The translations under genes were made by a program, and so were the position numbers. From Bradyrhizobium sp. C9 (lineage in GTDB: Bacteria; Pseudomonadota; Alphaproteobacteria; Rhizobiales; Xanthobacteraceae), in assembly GCF_002532045.1 (NCBI RefSeq), contig NZ_NWTG01000019.1:62001-126000 (forward strand): a stretch of DNA of 64,000 bases. Direction: 5' to 3'. A model generated the notes under the pieces. That model was not told where the DNA came from. It made no database searches and saw only the letters and a list, made by a program, of their open reading frames with translations. Below are positions 15,048 to 24,885 of this stretch, piece by piece (the stretch's first letter is position 1; every line of letters starts with the position of its first letter).

Positions 15048-16241
15048 TCAAACCAGGTTCAGGTCCTTCGGCTTGATGCCGGTGAAGATGCGCTCGAGGC
15101 TCGCCTGCTGCAGGCCGTAGACGTGCTGGATCAGGCCGGCGAAGAACGCCTTGTAGTCGGTCAGAACAGGGAAATCGCGGTTCTGGAACAGCGTCGCCTG
15201 CGCGACCTGGACCTGCTCGCCGGCCATGCGGCCGCCGTTGATGCCGCCACCCATCACCCAGTAGACGCTGCCGTGGCCATGATCGGTGCCGCGGTCGCCG
15301 TTCTCGCGGAAGGTGCGGCCGAATTCGGAGATCACGACCACGACGGTGTCGCGCCACATCGCCGGGCCGATCTCTTCGGAGAAGCCGGCGAGGCCCCTGC
15401 CGAGTTCGCCGAGCCGGTCGGCGAGATAGCCGGTCGCCGCGCCCTGGTTGACGTGGGTGTCCCAGCCGCCGACGTCGACGAAGCCGAGGTTGAACTGCTC
15501 GCGCATCAGGCGGCCGATCCGCCGCGCCGATAATTCAAAGCCGCGCGGCGACACGGCACCGCGATTGGCCGCCATCATCTCCTCGGAGACCGATTTGTAG
15601 ACGTCGTCGCGGACCCGAAAGCCTTCCGACACCGAATTGGCGAGATCGCCCTTCGCGTACATCTCCCGGATCAGCCGGGCCTGCCGGTCGTCGACGCCGG
15701 GCTTGCTGACGCTGGCGATGCCGATGTTCGGGATCTGGTTCTGGCCGCGGAAGATCAGCGGCAATTGATCGGTGAAGGAGATCGGCTTCACCCGCGTCAA
15801 TTCGGTCGCCAGCCGGCTCATGAAGCCGGAGCGGTAGTCGCGGCTGCCGCCGACCGCCTGCCCGAGTTCGATCGTGTCCTGGGTTTCGAAATGGCTGCGC
15901 GAGAGATCGTCGCTGGTGCCGGCAAACGGGACGAACGCGATCTCGCGCTTGGCCCACAACGGATAGATCGAATCGCGCAGCGCCGGATGCAGCCCCCATC
16001 CGGCGTCGAGCGCCAGCGCCGCATTCGGATTGCCGGCGTCGGGCCGCGCGACCGCGAGCGTCGGGCGCGAGGCGTAATAGAACTCGCTGCCGACCGGCAC
16101 CACCACATTGGCGGCGTCGTAGGCGCCGCGCAAGAACACCACGAGCAGGCGCGCGTCGGTCGCGGGCGCCGCCCAGACCCGGCCGGCAAGGGTGAGCGAG
16201 GCGGAAGCGGCGAAGGCCTTGATCAGTTCGCGGCGGTCCAT
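15048..16241 (-). CDS. DUF1501 family exported protein
   Basis: 397 residues with an RR-containing export signal (MDRRELIKAFAASASLTLAG) of Tat type. DUF1501 proteins have an alkaline-phosphatase/sulfatase-like fold; visible marks are LLVVFLRGAYDAANVVVP, DVGGWDTHVNQG, VVVVISEFGRTFREN and GTDHGHGSVYWVMGG, which carry the probable metal ligands. The biochemical function is unknown. It follows the DUF1800 gene by 15 bases with a strong AGGGAGG ribosome-binding site, and these two families are regularly paired in bacteria. Confidence 0.9.
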   Translation of the reverse strand: MDRRELIKAFAASASLTLAGRVWAAPATDARLLVVFLRGAYDAANVVVPVGSEFYYASRPTLAVARPDAGNPNAALALDAGWGLHPALRDSIYPLWAKREIAFVPFAGTSDDLSRSHFETQDTIELGQAVGGSRDYRSGFMSRLATELTRVKPISFTDQLPLIFRGQNQIPNIGIASVSKPGVDDRQARLIREMYAKGDLANSVSEGFRVRDDVYKSVSEEMMAANRGAVSPRGFELSARRIGRLMREQFNLGFVDVGGWDTHVNQGAATGYLADRLGELGRGLAGFSEEIGPAMWRDTVVVVISEFGRTFRENGDRGTDHGHGSVYWVMGGGINGGRMAGEQVQVAQATLFQNRDFPVLTDYKAFFAGLIQHVYGLQQASLERIFTGIKPKDLNLV

Positions 16242-16256
16242 TGGCGAACCTCCCTT

Positions 16257-17801
16257 TCAGTGCATGAACTCGGGGGACGACAGAAACAGCGTGTTCCAGT
16301 CCTGCGGCGAGACGGCCTGGTCGAGCGCGGCGAGCGTGGTCGGGCTCAGCGTCTGCCGGATGTTGCTAAAATAGAGTCCATTCATGACCAGCGGAAACGC
16401 CGGCTGGTCGACCGCGTTGGGCTCGTTCGGCTTGAACAGCCCGGCCGATCCCGAGCCGATCGCGCGCGCGATCTCGAAACGCAGCATCATCTGCCCGGGA
16501 CCGTTCCAGGCCGCCGAAAGCATCGAATAGCCGTCGGGCGTCTCGTGATTGAACAGGCCCTCGGACAGGCGGTTGAGCCAGCCCTGGATCGGCAGCGTGT
16601 TGAGGACGACCTTGCTGTCATAGGCGAGCCGCACCGACGACATCACGTAGAGCATCGGGTCCTTGAACTTGGCGCCGCCCTTCAGGCTGGCGGCGAATTC
16701 CGGCGCATGAACCAGCGTCGACATCACGGCCGCGATATCGCCGTCGGTCTTCTGGAAGGTCTGCGCCATCTGCTGCACCAGTGCGGCCGGCGGATTGTCG
16801 GACACGAAATAGGTCGCAAGCTGCTTTGCGATGTGCGTAGCGGTCGCGGGATGACGGCACAGGATGTCGAGAGCCTCGTCGACCTCGGCGAGGCCGCGGC
16901 CCTTGATCTGATGGCCGAGGAAGGTCTTGTCGCCGAAATCGTGGCGCGCCGGATTGAACTCGAAGGCGCCCTCGCGGACCAGCTGGGATTGCTGCTCGGG
17001 CTTCAGCTTCGGATCCTCCGGCTTGAAGTCGATGCCGACGCCGGTGAGGATCCGCGCCAGCGCCTCGACATCGGCCTGGGTGTAGCCGGAGCCGACGCCC
17101 ATGGTGTGCAGCTCCATGATCTCGCGGGCGTAGTTCTCGTTGAGGTGGCCGGCGGCGTTGTCGGCATTGTCGAGGTAACGCAACATCACGGGATGATGCA
17201 GCGTCGCCGACAGCAGGTTGCGGAATTTGCCGAGCGCGTTGGCGCGGATCGCGCGATCCTCGTAGTCGCCGACCAGCACGCGGATGTTGGCCTTGTACTG
17301 GTGGACATTGAAGTGGTTGAACCAGAACCAGGTCAGGCGTTCGCGCAATTGATCCGGCGCATAGAGCGCGTGCAGGATGGTGCGGGCCGCGGCCTGCCTG
17401 GCGCGGTCGTTCATAGCTTGCTGATAGACCTGTTGCGCCGCCTTCTTCTGCTCCGGATCGGCGACCTGGTTGGCGGATTTGCCCTGCTGGTCGAACGAGG
17501 CGGCGATGTCGAACGGGAAGCGATGCACGTCCGGCATCGCCTCGATCTGCTTCTGCACGGCGGCCGGCAATGCGGCGTTGGCCGGATGCAGTTGCTCCTG
17601 CAGCCAGCGTTCGGTGCCGACCTCGCGCAGATGCGCTGCGCTCGAGGCGCTGACACCCCAGGTCAGGCGGTCGAGCAGCGCGATGTCCTGCGCCGCCAGT
17701 TCGGCCGCCCGCGCCGGCTGGTGGAAAATCACCAGCCCCGCGATCGTGCCGATCATCAGTTTCGCCACTGTCCGCGATCCGAGTGTGGCCGTGATGCTCA
17801 T
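16257..17801 (-). CDS. DUF1800 family exported protein
   Basis: 514 residues, with a hydrophobic export segment near residues 12-32. Typical DUF1800 segments are LLDRLTWGVS near the start, RERLTWFWFNHFNV, NYAREIMELHTMGVGSGYTQADVEALARILTG and NGPGQMMLRFEIARA. The function is unknown; the family is nearly always next to DUF1501. It is the middle gene of a three-gene minus-strand set with the pseudo-caspase (35 bases upstream) and DUF1501 (15 bases downstream). Confidence 0.9.
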   Translation of the reverse strand: MSITATLGSRTVAKLMIGTIAGLVIFHQPARAAELAAQDIALLDRLTWGVSASSAAHLREVGTERWLQEQLHPANAALPAAVQKQIEAMPDVHRFPFDIAASFDQQGKSANQVADPEQKKAAQQVYQQAMNDRARQAAARTILHALYAPDQLRERLTWFWFNHFNVHQYKANIRVLVGDYEDRAIRANALGKFRNLLSATLHHPVMLRYLDNADNAAGHLNENYAREIMELHTMGVGSGYTQADVEALARILTGVGIDFKPEDPKLKPEQQSQLVREGAFEFNPARHDFGDKTFLGHQIKGRGLAEVDEALDILCRHPATATHIAKQLATYFVSDNPPAALVQQMAQTFQKTDGDIAAVMSTLVHAPEFAASLKGGAKFKDPMLYVMSSVRLAYDSKVVLNTLPIQGWLNRLSEGLFNHETPDGYSMLSAAWNGPGQMMLRFEIARAIGSGSAGLFKPNEPNAVDQPAFPLVMNGLYFSNIRQTLSPTTLAALDQAVSPQDWNTLFLSSPEFMH

Positions 17802-17836
17802 GAAGGCTGACCTGCCCGGTTCATGGTGTCATGCCC

Positions 17837-20119
17837 TCAGTGTTTGCACTTGCCGGGAGGACATGCCGGCGCGGCGGCGCGGGGTGCTGCTGCGGCGGGT
17901 CTCGGCGGCGGCGCGGCCATTCGCGGCGGCGGTGCTGCGCGTTGCGCCTGCACGGCCGGCCGTGGTGGCGGCGGCGGGGCGGCGCGCGGAGCCGGCGCCG
18001 GATGCGGCGCAACGGCGGCGGCGCGGGGCGGCGGAGCCGGGCGGGGCGGAGCTGCGACCCGCGCCGGCGCGGGCCGCGAGACCGGCGGAGGCGACACCGC
18101 GGCATGCGCGGGTGCCGAACGCATAGCCGGCGTCTGCCGTGCCGGCGGCGTGCGGCTCCCGGGCGACGGCGCCGCCGCGGGCTTCACGTTCGTGGTCGGC
18201 GCGGTCGCGGCATGCGAGAGCGGTTGCGCGCCCGGCTTGCCGGCGGTCCCGGGCGCGGCCGGCGCGTTGGTCGTGGGGGCGGCGCCGGGCTTGGTCGGCG
18301 GAGCCGGCTGCGCGTTGGCAGGCGCCATGGCTGTCGCCGGCTTGCCTGGCGTCACCGCGTTCGGCTTTGCACCCGGCTGCGCGGCGCCCGGTTGCACGGT
18401 GCCCGGCTGCACGGCACCGTGCTGCTGCGCGGGATTGGCCGGCGCGGTCGCCGACTGCGGCAGCGGCGGTCCATTCTTGGCGCCCGGCAGAGTGTGCGCA
18501 CCCATCGCGTTCGGCGCGGCGGCCGCGTTCGGCGCAGCGCCGGGCGCTCCCATGGCCGCGCCTTGTGCCGGCGTGACGCCGGCCGGCGTCAGATTGGCGC
18601 GCTGCATCGCCGCGGCCGGCAGCTGCGGTGCCGCCGTGACCGGTGCGCCGCCCATTGCCGCCGTGACCCCGGCTGCATGGAGCTGCGCCGGCGTCGGGTT
18701 GGGATTGTTGATCACCGTGTTGATGACCGTCGTGTTGTGGATGTTGTTGAACACGATGTTGTTCTGCGGCGGCACGACGTAGGCCGGTGCGGCGACATAG
18801 GCCGGCATCGCCACGAAGAACGGCGTCGGCAGCACGAACAGGCCGATCGGCGGCGGCGGCGGCGGCAGCACGACGAAGTCCGGCGGCGGCGGCGGCAGGA
18901 AGAAGATCGGCGGCGGCGGAGGCGGTGCGAAGGCGAACACCGGATCGCTGTAGTACAGCACCGGACGATCGACATAGACGATCTCGTCGGGCGGCGGCGG
19001 CGGCACGTCGTAGTCGATCGCTGCGAATTGCGGCGGCGGCTCCAGCGCGGCCGACAGATAGGCCAGCCGGCGCCGGGCGTCGTAGGCATGCGGCCCGCGC
19101 GGATAACGCCGCAGATACGACCAATACGCATCAGGCGTGTCGGCGTTGTAGGTGCGCCGCCAGGTGATGGCCTCGCGCCGTGCCGCCACGATCGCGCGCA
19201 CGCGCTTGGCCAGCGGATCGGTCGGATAGGCCTGCAGATAATCCTCGTAGCCTTGCAGCGTGTCGCGCTCCAGCGCCGCGGCATAGGCGTCCTGCGCCGG
19301 GAAATCGCGGATCGGCTTGGTGCGCAGTCCGGCATCGACCTGCTGCGGCGGCGCGTCCGGCTTGCGCTCGAAGAACATGAAGGGCGCGTCGACCTTCTGG
19401 GCATTCCACGGGATCTCGGCGCCCTTGGTCATCTCGTTGACGCGCAGGCGAACGCGGTCGAACACCTCCGGCAGGGTCAGGCCGCCGGCGCGAATCATTT
19501 CCGCCAGCGCCTGCGCATAGGGCCCGTAAGGCGGCGCACCGTCAGGGGCGACGGTGCCGGGCGCCGAATTGAAGGCGATCAGCATCTTGGGGTCGGGATC
19601 GACCAGCGCAAGGCCGCCGGCCAGCGGCTGGCCGTCCTTGGCGAAGGGATTGCTGCGCGCCGCATCGAGCACGATGACGCCGGCCTTGATCGGCAATGCC
19701 GAGAGCTGATGGCTGTAGTCGGAGAGGCGAATCGCCTCGACCGGGATGTCGGTGTCGCGGGCGATCTTGGCGTCGACCGGCACGAAGTAGTTCTCGCCGG
19801 TCAGCTGCACGCCGTAGCCGGCAAGATAGACGAAGGCCACCGCATTGGGCCCCGCATCCTGCACCTTCTGGATGAAATCGCGGAACGATTTGCGCAGCGT
19901 CTCGCCGTCGAGATCGCGCGCCCCGACCACATCGAAGCCGGCGGCCTGCAATGTCTGCGCGATCAGGCCGGCATCGTTTGCGGCGGTCTGCAACGCACCG
20001 GCCTGATAGGCGCCGTTGCCGACCACTAGCGCGAGGCGTTTTTCCTGATCCTGCGCATGGACGGGAAGCGACGAGAGCGACACCAGACCGACGATCAATG
20101 CCCACAGAATGCGCGTCAT
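17837..20119 (-). CDS. Caspase-fold (peptidase C14) protein lacking the catalytic dyad, with Pro/Ala-rich tail
   Basis: 760 residues: signal peptide (1-22), a caspase-like p20 domain (about 27-260), a linker with YWSYLRRYPRGPHAYDARRRL, then a long low-complexity tail with poly-Pro runs near 380-450 and Ala/Pro/Gly repeats to the end (CPPGKCKH). The fold is clear (RLALVVGNGAY, ENYFVPVDAKI). However, the usual GHG histidine is Tyr102 (LAGYGVQ) and the usual DACR cysteine is Ala154 (LDAARSNPF). It should therefore be proteolytically dead and may be a binding or scaffold protein in the periplasm. First gene of the set with DUF1800 and DUF1501. Confidence 0.88.
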   Translation of the reverse strand: MTRILWALIVGLVSLSSLPVHAQDQEKRLALVVGNGAYQAGALQTAANDAGLIAQTLQAAGFDVVGARDLDGETLRKSFRDFIQKVQDAGPNAVAFVYLAGYGVQLTGENYFVPVDAKIARDTDIPVEAIRLSDYSHQLSALPIKAGVIVLDAARSNPFAKDGQPLAGGLALVDPDPKMLIAFNSAPGTVAPDGAPPYGPYAQALAEMIRAGGLTLPEVFDRVRLRVNEMTKGAEIPWNAQKVDAPFMFFERKPDAPPQQVDAGLRTKPIRDFPAQDAYAAALERDTLQGYEDYLQAYPTDPLAKRVRAIVAARREAITWRRTYNADTPDAYWSYLRRYPRGPHAYDARRRLAYLSAALEPPPQFAAIDYDVPPPPPDEIVYVDRPVLYYSDPVFAFAPPPPPPIFFLPPPPPDFVVLPPPPPPIGLFVLPTPFFVAMPAYVAAPAYVVPPQNNIVFNNIHNTTVINTVINNPNPTPAQLHAAGVTAAMGGAPVTAAPQLPAAAMQRANLTPAGVTPAQGAAMGAPGAAPNAAAAPNAMGAHTLPGAKNGPPLPQSATAPANPAQQHGAVQPGTVQPGAAQPGAKPNAVTPGKPATAMAPANAQPAPPTKPGAAPTTNAPAAPGTAGKPGAQPLSHAATAPTTNVKPAAAPSPGSRTPPARQTPAMRSAPAHAAVSPPPVSRPAPARVAAPPRPAPPPRAAAVAPHPAPAPRAAPPPPPRPAVQAQRAAPPPRMAAPPPRPAAAAPRAAAPACPPGKCKH

Positions 20120-20314
20120 AGTGGTCGTCCCTTTTCTTCTCAGGAGTTGGCGTTACGGATGGAAAGGCTACTTCCGTGAATGCGCGCTGAACAGGATTGC
20201 GGCAATTGTGGCAATCCTTGGTCTGCACGGTCGCGGGCACCCCGGAAGCGGCTTCCCGGGCGCGCGCGATCAGGCGATATTACGCAGATAAAACAGGCAA
20301 AAAAGGAACACTCG

Positions 20315-20986
20315 ATGCCGATCGCCGGACAAGGCATGCTGCTGACCTCGATGGATATCGACAGCTTACACGAAGCTGAATTCAACCGCTGGTACGATCG
20401 CGAGCATCTCGAGGAACGAGTCGCGATCGACGGCTTCCTGGAGGCCCGCCGCTACGTCGCCCATGACGGCAAGCCGAAATATCTCAGCCTCTACTCGACC
20501 GCGACCTTCGACGTGCTCGAAAGCCCCGTCTACCGCAAGGCGCTCGCCAACCAGACCGACTGGTCGAAGGCCAACATCGCGCGCTTCCAGAACATGATCC
20601 GCGGGGTCGCGCGCATCACCATCAGCCGCGGCGTCGGCCGCGGCGCAGCGCTCGGCATCATCCGCCTGCGCCCGCCGGCCGACGGCGCGGACAAACTCCG
20701 CGCTGCATTGCGGGAGCAGCTTGATCCAGCCGCGCGCGACGGCATCATTTCGATGCATCTGCTCGAGAATGACCCTGTGCTGTCGAAGCCGCTGACGCCG
20801 GACGCCGGGAAAGCCGATCCTGGTGCCGGCGACTGGTTCGTCCTGATCGACGCCACCGATATCGGCGCGGTGCCTGCAGCCGCGGCAAGCATCACCGGCA
20901 ACGCAGCCTTGAAGCCGCTGGTGGTCACCAGCGGCGTCTACCGGCTGTTGTGGGATGTTACGAAGAGCGATCTTCCGCGCGGATGA
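20315..20986 (+). CDS. Dimeric alpha-beta barrel (EthD/DUF4286-like) protein
   Basis: 223 residues from the ATG at 20315, which has an AAAAGGA ribosome-binding site; frames extending upstream cover only the intergenic region. Characteristic phrases are AEFNRWYDREHLEERVAI, GFLEARRYVAHDGKPKYLSLY and the repeat of a ferredoxin-like half. Proteins of this type are small-molecule-binding or degrading enzymes of unknown substrate. It stands alone, divergent from the pseudo-caspase gene. Confidence 0.75.
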   Translation: MPIAGQGMLLTSMDIDSLHEAEFNRWYDREHLEERVAIDGFLEARRYVAHDGKPKYLSLYSTATFDVLESPVYRKALANQTDWSKANIARFQNMIRGVARITISRGVGRGAALGIIRLRPPADGADKLRAALREQLDPAARDGIISMHLLENDPVLSKPLTPDAGKADPGAGDWFVLIDATDIGAVPAAAASITGNAALKPLVVTSGVYRLLWDVTKSDLPRG

Positions 20987-21268
20987 AGCGATCGCGCGCA
21001 GTGCTTGCGCGGAGATCATGCTCAAACACGAGCGGTATGCGGTGCGGATAATGCTGCACCGCCACATAACGCAATCGAGATTAACGCTACACGCGCATCA
21101 GCCGCGCGAAAGCTGATGATCGGACAATTTAGCCTTTGCCTTCTCTGGAACGGCTCTAATAAGATAAGCCTATGATCCAATTCAAAAACCAGAACAACGC
21201 CACGTGAGCGTTCGTCGTCAACGATAAGGCCGCGCGGGTAGGCATTTTCGCGCGGGTCAAAGGTAGGA
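20987..21268. other. Intergenic region before the Kor operon
   Basis: 282 bases without a gene. It must hold the promoter of the oxidoreductase operon; TTGCCT near 21137 with TAAGAT about 18 bases later is a weak candidate. A GTAGGA ribosome-binding site precedes 21269. Confidence 0.35.
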
Positions 21269-23068
21269 ATGAAACCGACTGATATCTCGGCGCCGGATTA
21301 CTTTCATAAAGTAGTCGATTGCCAATGGGCTTGCCCCGCACACACCCCCGTTCCCGAGTACATCCGGTTGATTGCTGAGGGGCGTTACAGCGACGCCTAC
21401 ATGATCAATTGGAAGTCCAACGTGTTCCCCGGGATTCTCGGGCGCACCTGTGACCGACCCTGCGAGCCAGCATGCCGCCGCGGCCGGGTCGAGGAAACGC
21501 CGGTCGCGATCTGCCGCCTGAAGCGCGTCGCCGCCGACTTCAAGGACGACATCAAGCACCGCCTGCCGAAACCCGGCCCGAAGAACGGCAAGCGCATCGC
21601 GCTGGTCGGCGGCGGCCCCGCTTCGCTGGCGGTGGCGCGCGATCTCGCGCCGCTCGGCTATCATTGCACCGTGTTCGACGGCGATCCCAAGGCCGGCGGC
21701 ATGATGCGCAGCCAGATTCCAAAATTCCGCCTGCCCGACAGCGTGATCGACGAGGAGACCGACTACGTCCTCAACCTCGGCGTCGAGTTCAAAGGCGGCC
21801 AGCGCATCGACAGCCTGAAGCAGCTGCTCTCCGAGAACTATGACGCGATCTTTGTCGGAAGCGGCGCGCCGCGCGGCCGCGAGCTCGACATTCCCGGCCG
21901 CAAGGAGGCCGCCGCCAACATCCATATCGGTATCGAGTGGCTGTCCAACGTGTCGTTCGGCCATGTCGAAAAGATCGGCCGCCGCGTCATCGTGCTCGGC
22001 GGCGGCAACACCGCGATGGATTGCTGCCGTACCGCGCGCCGCCTCGGCGGCGAGAGCGTCAAGGTGATCGTCCGCTCCGGCTTCGAGGAAATGAAGGCCT
22101 CGCCGTGGGAGAAGGAAGACGCCCTGCATGAGGACATCCCGATCCTCAACTACATGGTGCCGGTGGCATTCAAGCATGTGGCCGGCAAGCTGATCGGCGT
22201 CACCTTCCAGAAGGTGAAGGCCGAGTACGATGCCAAGGGCCGGCGTAATCTGGTGCCCTCGGGCGAGCCTGACGAGACCGTGTCCTGCGACGATGTGCTC
22301 GTTGCGGTCGGCCAGGAGAATGCGTTCCCGTGGATCGAGGCCGATTGCGGCATCGAATTCGACAAGTGGCACATGCCGAAGGTCGACCCCAAGACGTTCG
22401 TCTCGACCAATCCGAAGGTGTTCTTCGGCGGCGACGCGGCGTTCGGGCCGAAGAACATCATCTGGGCGGTGGCTCACGGCCATGATGCCGCGCTGTCCAT
22501 CCACCGGATGCTGTCAGGCGAGGACATCAACGAGCGTCCGCTGCCCGAGGTGCACGTCTCCTCGCAGAAGATGGGCATCCACGAGTGGAGCTACGACAAC
22601 GACATCTCCACCGACAAGCGCTTCAAGGTACCGCATCGCGACAAGGTGATCGCGCTGAAGGACATCCGCGCCGAGGTCGAGCTCGGCTACGACCTCAAGC
22701 TCGCGCTCGGCGAGGCGGAGCGCTGCCTGAACTGCGACGTGCAGACGGTGTTCTCCGCGCCGCTCTGCATCGAATGCGACGCTTGCGTCGACATCTGTCC
22801 GATGGACTGCATCACCTTCACCGAGAACGGTGAAGAGGATGACGTACGGCAGCGCCTGAAGGCGCCCTCGCCGCATCACGACCAGGCGCTCTACGTCTCC
22901 GGCGACCTGAAGACCGGTCGCGTCATGGTGAAGGACGAAGACGTCTGCCTGCATTGCGGCCTGTGTGCCGAGCGCTGCCCGACCGGCGCCTGGGACATGC
23001 AGAAGTACCTTATCGATATGGTTCAAGCGGGATCAACATGTCAGTCCAAAGCCCGATCAGCAGCGTAA
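21269..23068 (+). CDS. FAD/NAD(P)-dependent oxidoreductase with four Fe-S sites (GltD-like, Kor-associated)
   Basis: 599 residues. The N-terminus has cluster cysteines CQWACPAH and CDRPCEPACRRG as in glutamate synthase small subunit and DPD. FAD binding is at LVGGGPASLAVA, NAD(P) binding at VLGGGNTAMDCC, and the second FAD motif at VFFGGDAAFGP. The C-terminus has a ferredoxin domain with two [4Fe-4S] motifs, CIECDACVDICPMDC and CLHCGLCAERCP. It overlaps korA by 31 bases. The likely role is moving electrons between NAD(P)H and the ferredoxin side of KorAB; the direction is unknown. Confidence 0.88.
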   Translation: MKPTDISAPDYFHKVVDCQWACPAHTPVPEYIRLIAEGRYSDAYMINWKSNVFPGILGRTCDRPCEPACRRGRVEETPVAICRLKRVAADFKDDIKHRLPKPGPKNGKRIALVGGGPASLAVARDLAPLGYHCTVFDGDPKAGGMMRSQIPKFRLPDSVIDEETDYVLNLGVEFKGGQRIDSLKQLLSENYDAIFVGSGAPRGRELDIPGRKEAAANIHIGIEWLSNVSFGHVEKIGRRVIVLGGGNTAMDCCRTARRLGGESVKVIVRSGFEEMKASPWEKEDALHEDIPILNYMVPVAFKHVAGKLIGVTFQKVKAEYDAKGRRNLVPSGEPDETVSCDDVLVAVGQENAFPWIEADCGIEFDKWHMPKVDPKTFVSTNPKVFFGGDAAFGPKNIIWAVAHGHDAALSIHRMLSGEDINERPLPEVHVSSQKMGIHEWSYDNDISTDKRFKVPHRDKVIALKDIRAEVELGYDLKLALGEAERCLNCDVQTVFSAPLCIECDACVDICPMDCITFTENGEEDDVRQRLKAPSPHHDQALYVSGDLKTGRVMVKDEDVCLHCGLCAERCPTGAWDMQKYLIDMVQAGSTCQSKARSAA

Positions 23069-24885
23069 ACGACTTCGTCGTCCGCTTCGCCAACGTCAAC
23101 GGTTCGGGCTCGGCCTCCGCCAACGAACTGTTCGCGCGTTCGATCCTGCGTCACGGCGTGCCGGTGTCGCCACGCAACATCTTCCCCTCCAACATCCAGG
23201 GCCTGCCCACCTGGTATGAGGTGCGCGTCACCGAGGACGGCCATCTCGGCGCCCGCGGCGGCGTCGACATGATGGTGGCGATGAACCCGCAGACCTGGGA
23301 CAAGGACGTCGCCTCGATCGAGCCCGGCGGCTACCTGTTCTACGATTCGACCAAGCCGATGCCGACGTCGAAATTCCGCGAGGACATCACGGTGATCGGC
23401 GTGCCGCTGACCGCGATCACCAACTCGACCTACACCGATCCCAGGCAGCGCCAGCTGTTCAAGAACATCATCTATCTCGGCGCGCTCTGCGCGCTGCTCG
23501 ATCTCGATCCCAAGGTCGTCGAACAGCTGATCGGCGAGCAATACAAGGGCAAGGAGAAGCTGCTCTCCTCCAACGTCCATGCGCTGCATCTCGGCCGCGA
23601 CTGGGCGCTGCAGAACCTGAAATGCCCGATCGGGCTCCGGGTGAAGAAGTCCGACAAGGTCGGCGACCGCATCTTCGTGGAAGGCAACAGCGCCGCTGCG
23701 CTCGGCGCCGTCTATGGCGGCGCCACCGTGTGCGCCTGGTATCCGATCACGCCGTCATCGTCGGTGGCGGAAGCCTTCACCAGCCACTGCAAGAAGTACC
23801 GTCACGATCCCGAGACCGGCAAGGCGAAATACGCCATCGTGCAGGGCGAGGACGAGCTCGCCTCGATCGGCATCGTGATCGGCGCGTCCTGGAACGGCGC
23901 GCGGGCCTTCACCGCGACTTCGGGTCCGGGCATCTCGCTGATGACCGAGTTCATCGGCCTGTCCTACTTCGCCGAGATCCCGGCCGTGATCATGAACATC
24001 CAGCGCGCCGGTCCCTCGACCGGCATGCCGACCCGCACCCAGCAATGCGACGTGATCGCCTGCGCCTATGCCTCGCACGGCGACACCAAGCACGTGCTGC
24101 TGTTCCCGGAAGATCCCGCGGAAGCGTTCGAGTTCGCCGCCGCCGCCTTCGATCTCGCCGAGCGGCTGCAGACCACGATCTTCCTGATGCTCGATCTCGA
24201 CATCGGGATGAACCACCGGCTGTGCCGTCCACTGAAGTGGGACGATGCCAAGCAATACGACCGCGGCAAGGTGATGACGGCGGAGATGCTCGAGGAAGGC
24301 CGCGACTTCGGCCGATATCTCGACGTCGACGGCGACGGCATCCCCTATCGCACCTATCCCGGCACGCATCCGACCAAGGGCTCCTACTTCACCCGCGGCA
24401 CCTCGCGCGACCGCTACGCGCGTTATTCCGAGGAAGGCGCCGTTTACGCCGACAACATGCAGCGCCTGGTGCGCAAGTTCGAGACCGCGCAGGACATGGT
24501 GCCGCGGCCGCTGCAGGCCAACGCGGCGAAGCCGACCAAATACGGCGTGCTGTATTTCGGCTCGACCTCGCCCGCGATGGACGAGGCGATCGGAATCCTC
24601 GAGGCGCGCGGCCATCAGCTCGACCGCATGCGCATCCGCGCCTTCCCGTTCCACTCCAGCGTGGCGAGCTTCATCGCCGATCACGACTTCGTCTACGTGG
24701 TCGAGCAGAACCGCGACGCGCAGCTCCGTCAGCTGATCGTCAACGAGAACGGTATCGACCCGGTGCGGCTGGTGCCGATCCTGCACTATGACGGCACGCC
24801 GATCACCGCGCGCTTCATCGCCAACGCGATCGCCGACCACCAGGATCATCTCAAGGTGACCCCACTCCGCAAGGCCGTGACATGA
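23038..24885 (+). CDS. korA: 2-oxoacid:ferredoxin oxidoreductase, fused gamma-alpha subunit
   Basis: 615 residues from the ATG at 23038. Residues 1-190 are the gamma domain (FANVNGSGSASANELFARSI). The alpha domain follows, with GNSAAALGAVYGGATVCAWYPITPSSS and EDELASIGIVIGASWNGARAFTATSGPG, the substrate-binding region. The fused gamma-alpha form is usual for 2-oxoglutarate:ferredoxin oxidoreductases. These make acyl-CoA and CO2 from a 2-oxoacid with ferredoxin as acceptor. The substrate is probably 2-oxoglutarate but cannot be proved from sequence. ATGA overlap with korB. Confidence 0.88.
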   Translation: MSVQSPISSVNDFVVRFANVNGSGSASANELFARSILRHGVPVSPRNIFPSNIQGLPTWYEVRVTEDGHLGARGGVDMMVAMNPQTWDKDVASIEPGGYLFYDSTKPMPTSKFREDITVIGVPLTAITNSTYTDPRQRQLFKNIIYLGALCALLDLDPKVVEQLIGEQYKGKEKLLSSNVHALHLGRDWALQNLKCPIGLRVKKSDKVGDRIFVEGNSAAALGAVYGGATVCAWYPITPSSSVAEAFTSHCKKYRHDPETGKAKYAIVQGEDELASIGIVIGASWNGARAFTATSGPGISLMTEFIGLSYFAEIPAVIMNIQRAGPSTGMPTRTQQCDVIACAYASHGDTKHVLLFPEDPAEAFEFAAAAFDLAERLQTTIFLMLDLDIGMNHRLCRPLKWDDAKQYDRGKVMTAEMLEEGRDFGRYLDVDGDGIPYRTYPGTHPTKGSYFTRGTSRDRYARYSEEGAVYADNMQRLVRKFETAQDMVPRPLQANAAKPTKYGVLYFGSTSPAMDEAIGILEARGHQLDRMRIRAFPFHSSVASFIADHDFVYVVEQNRDAQLRQLIVNENGIDPVRLVPILHYDGTPITARFIANAIADHQDHLKVTPLRKAVT

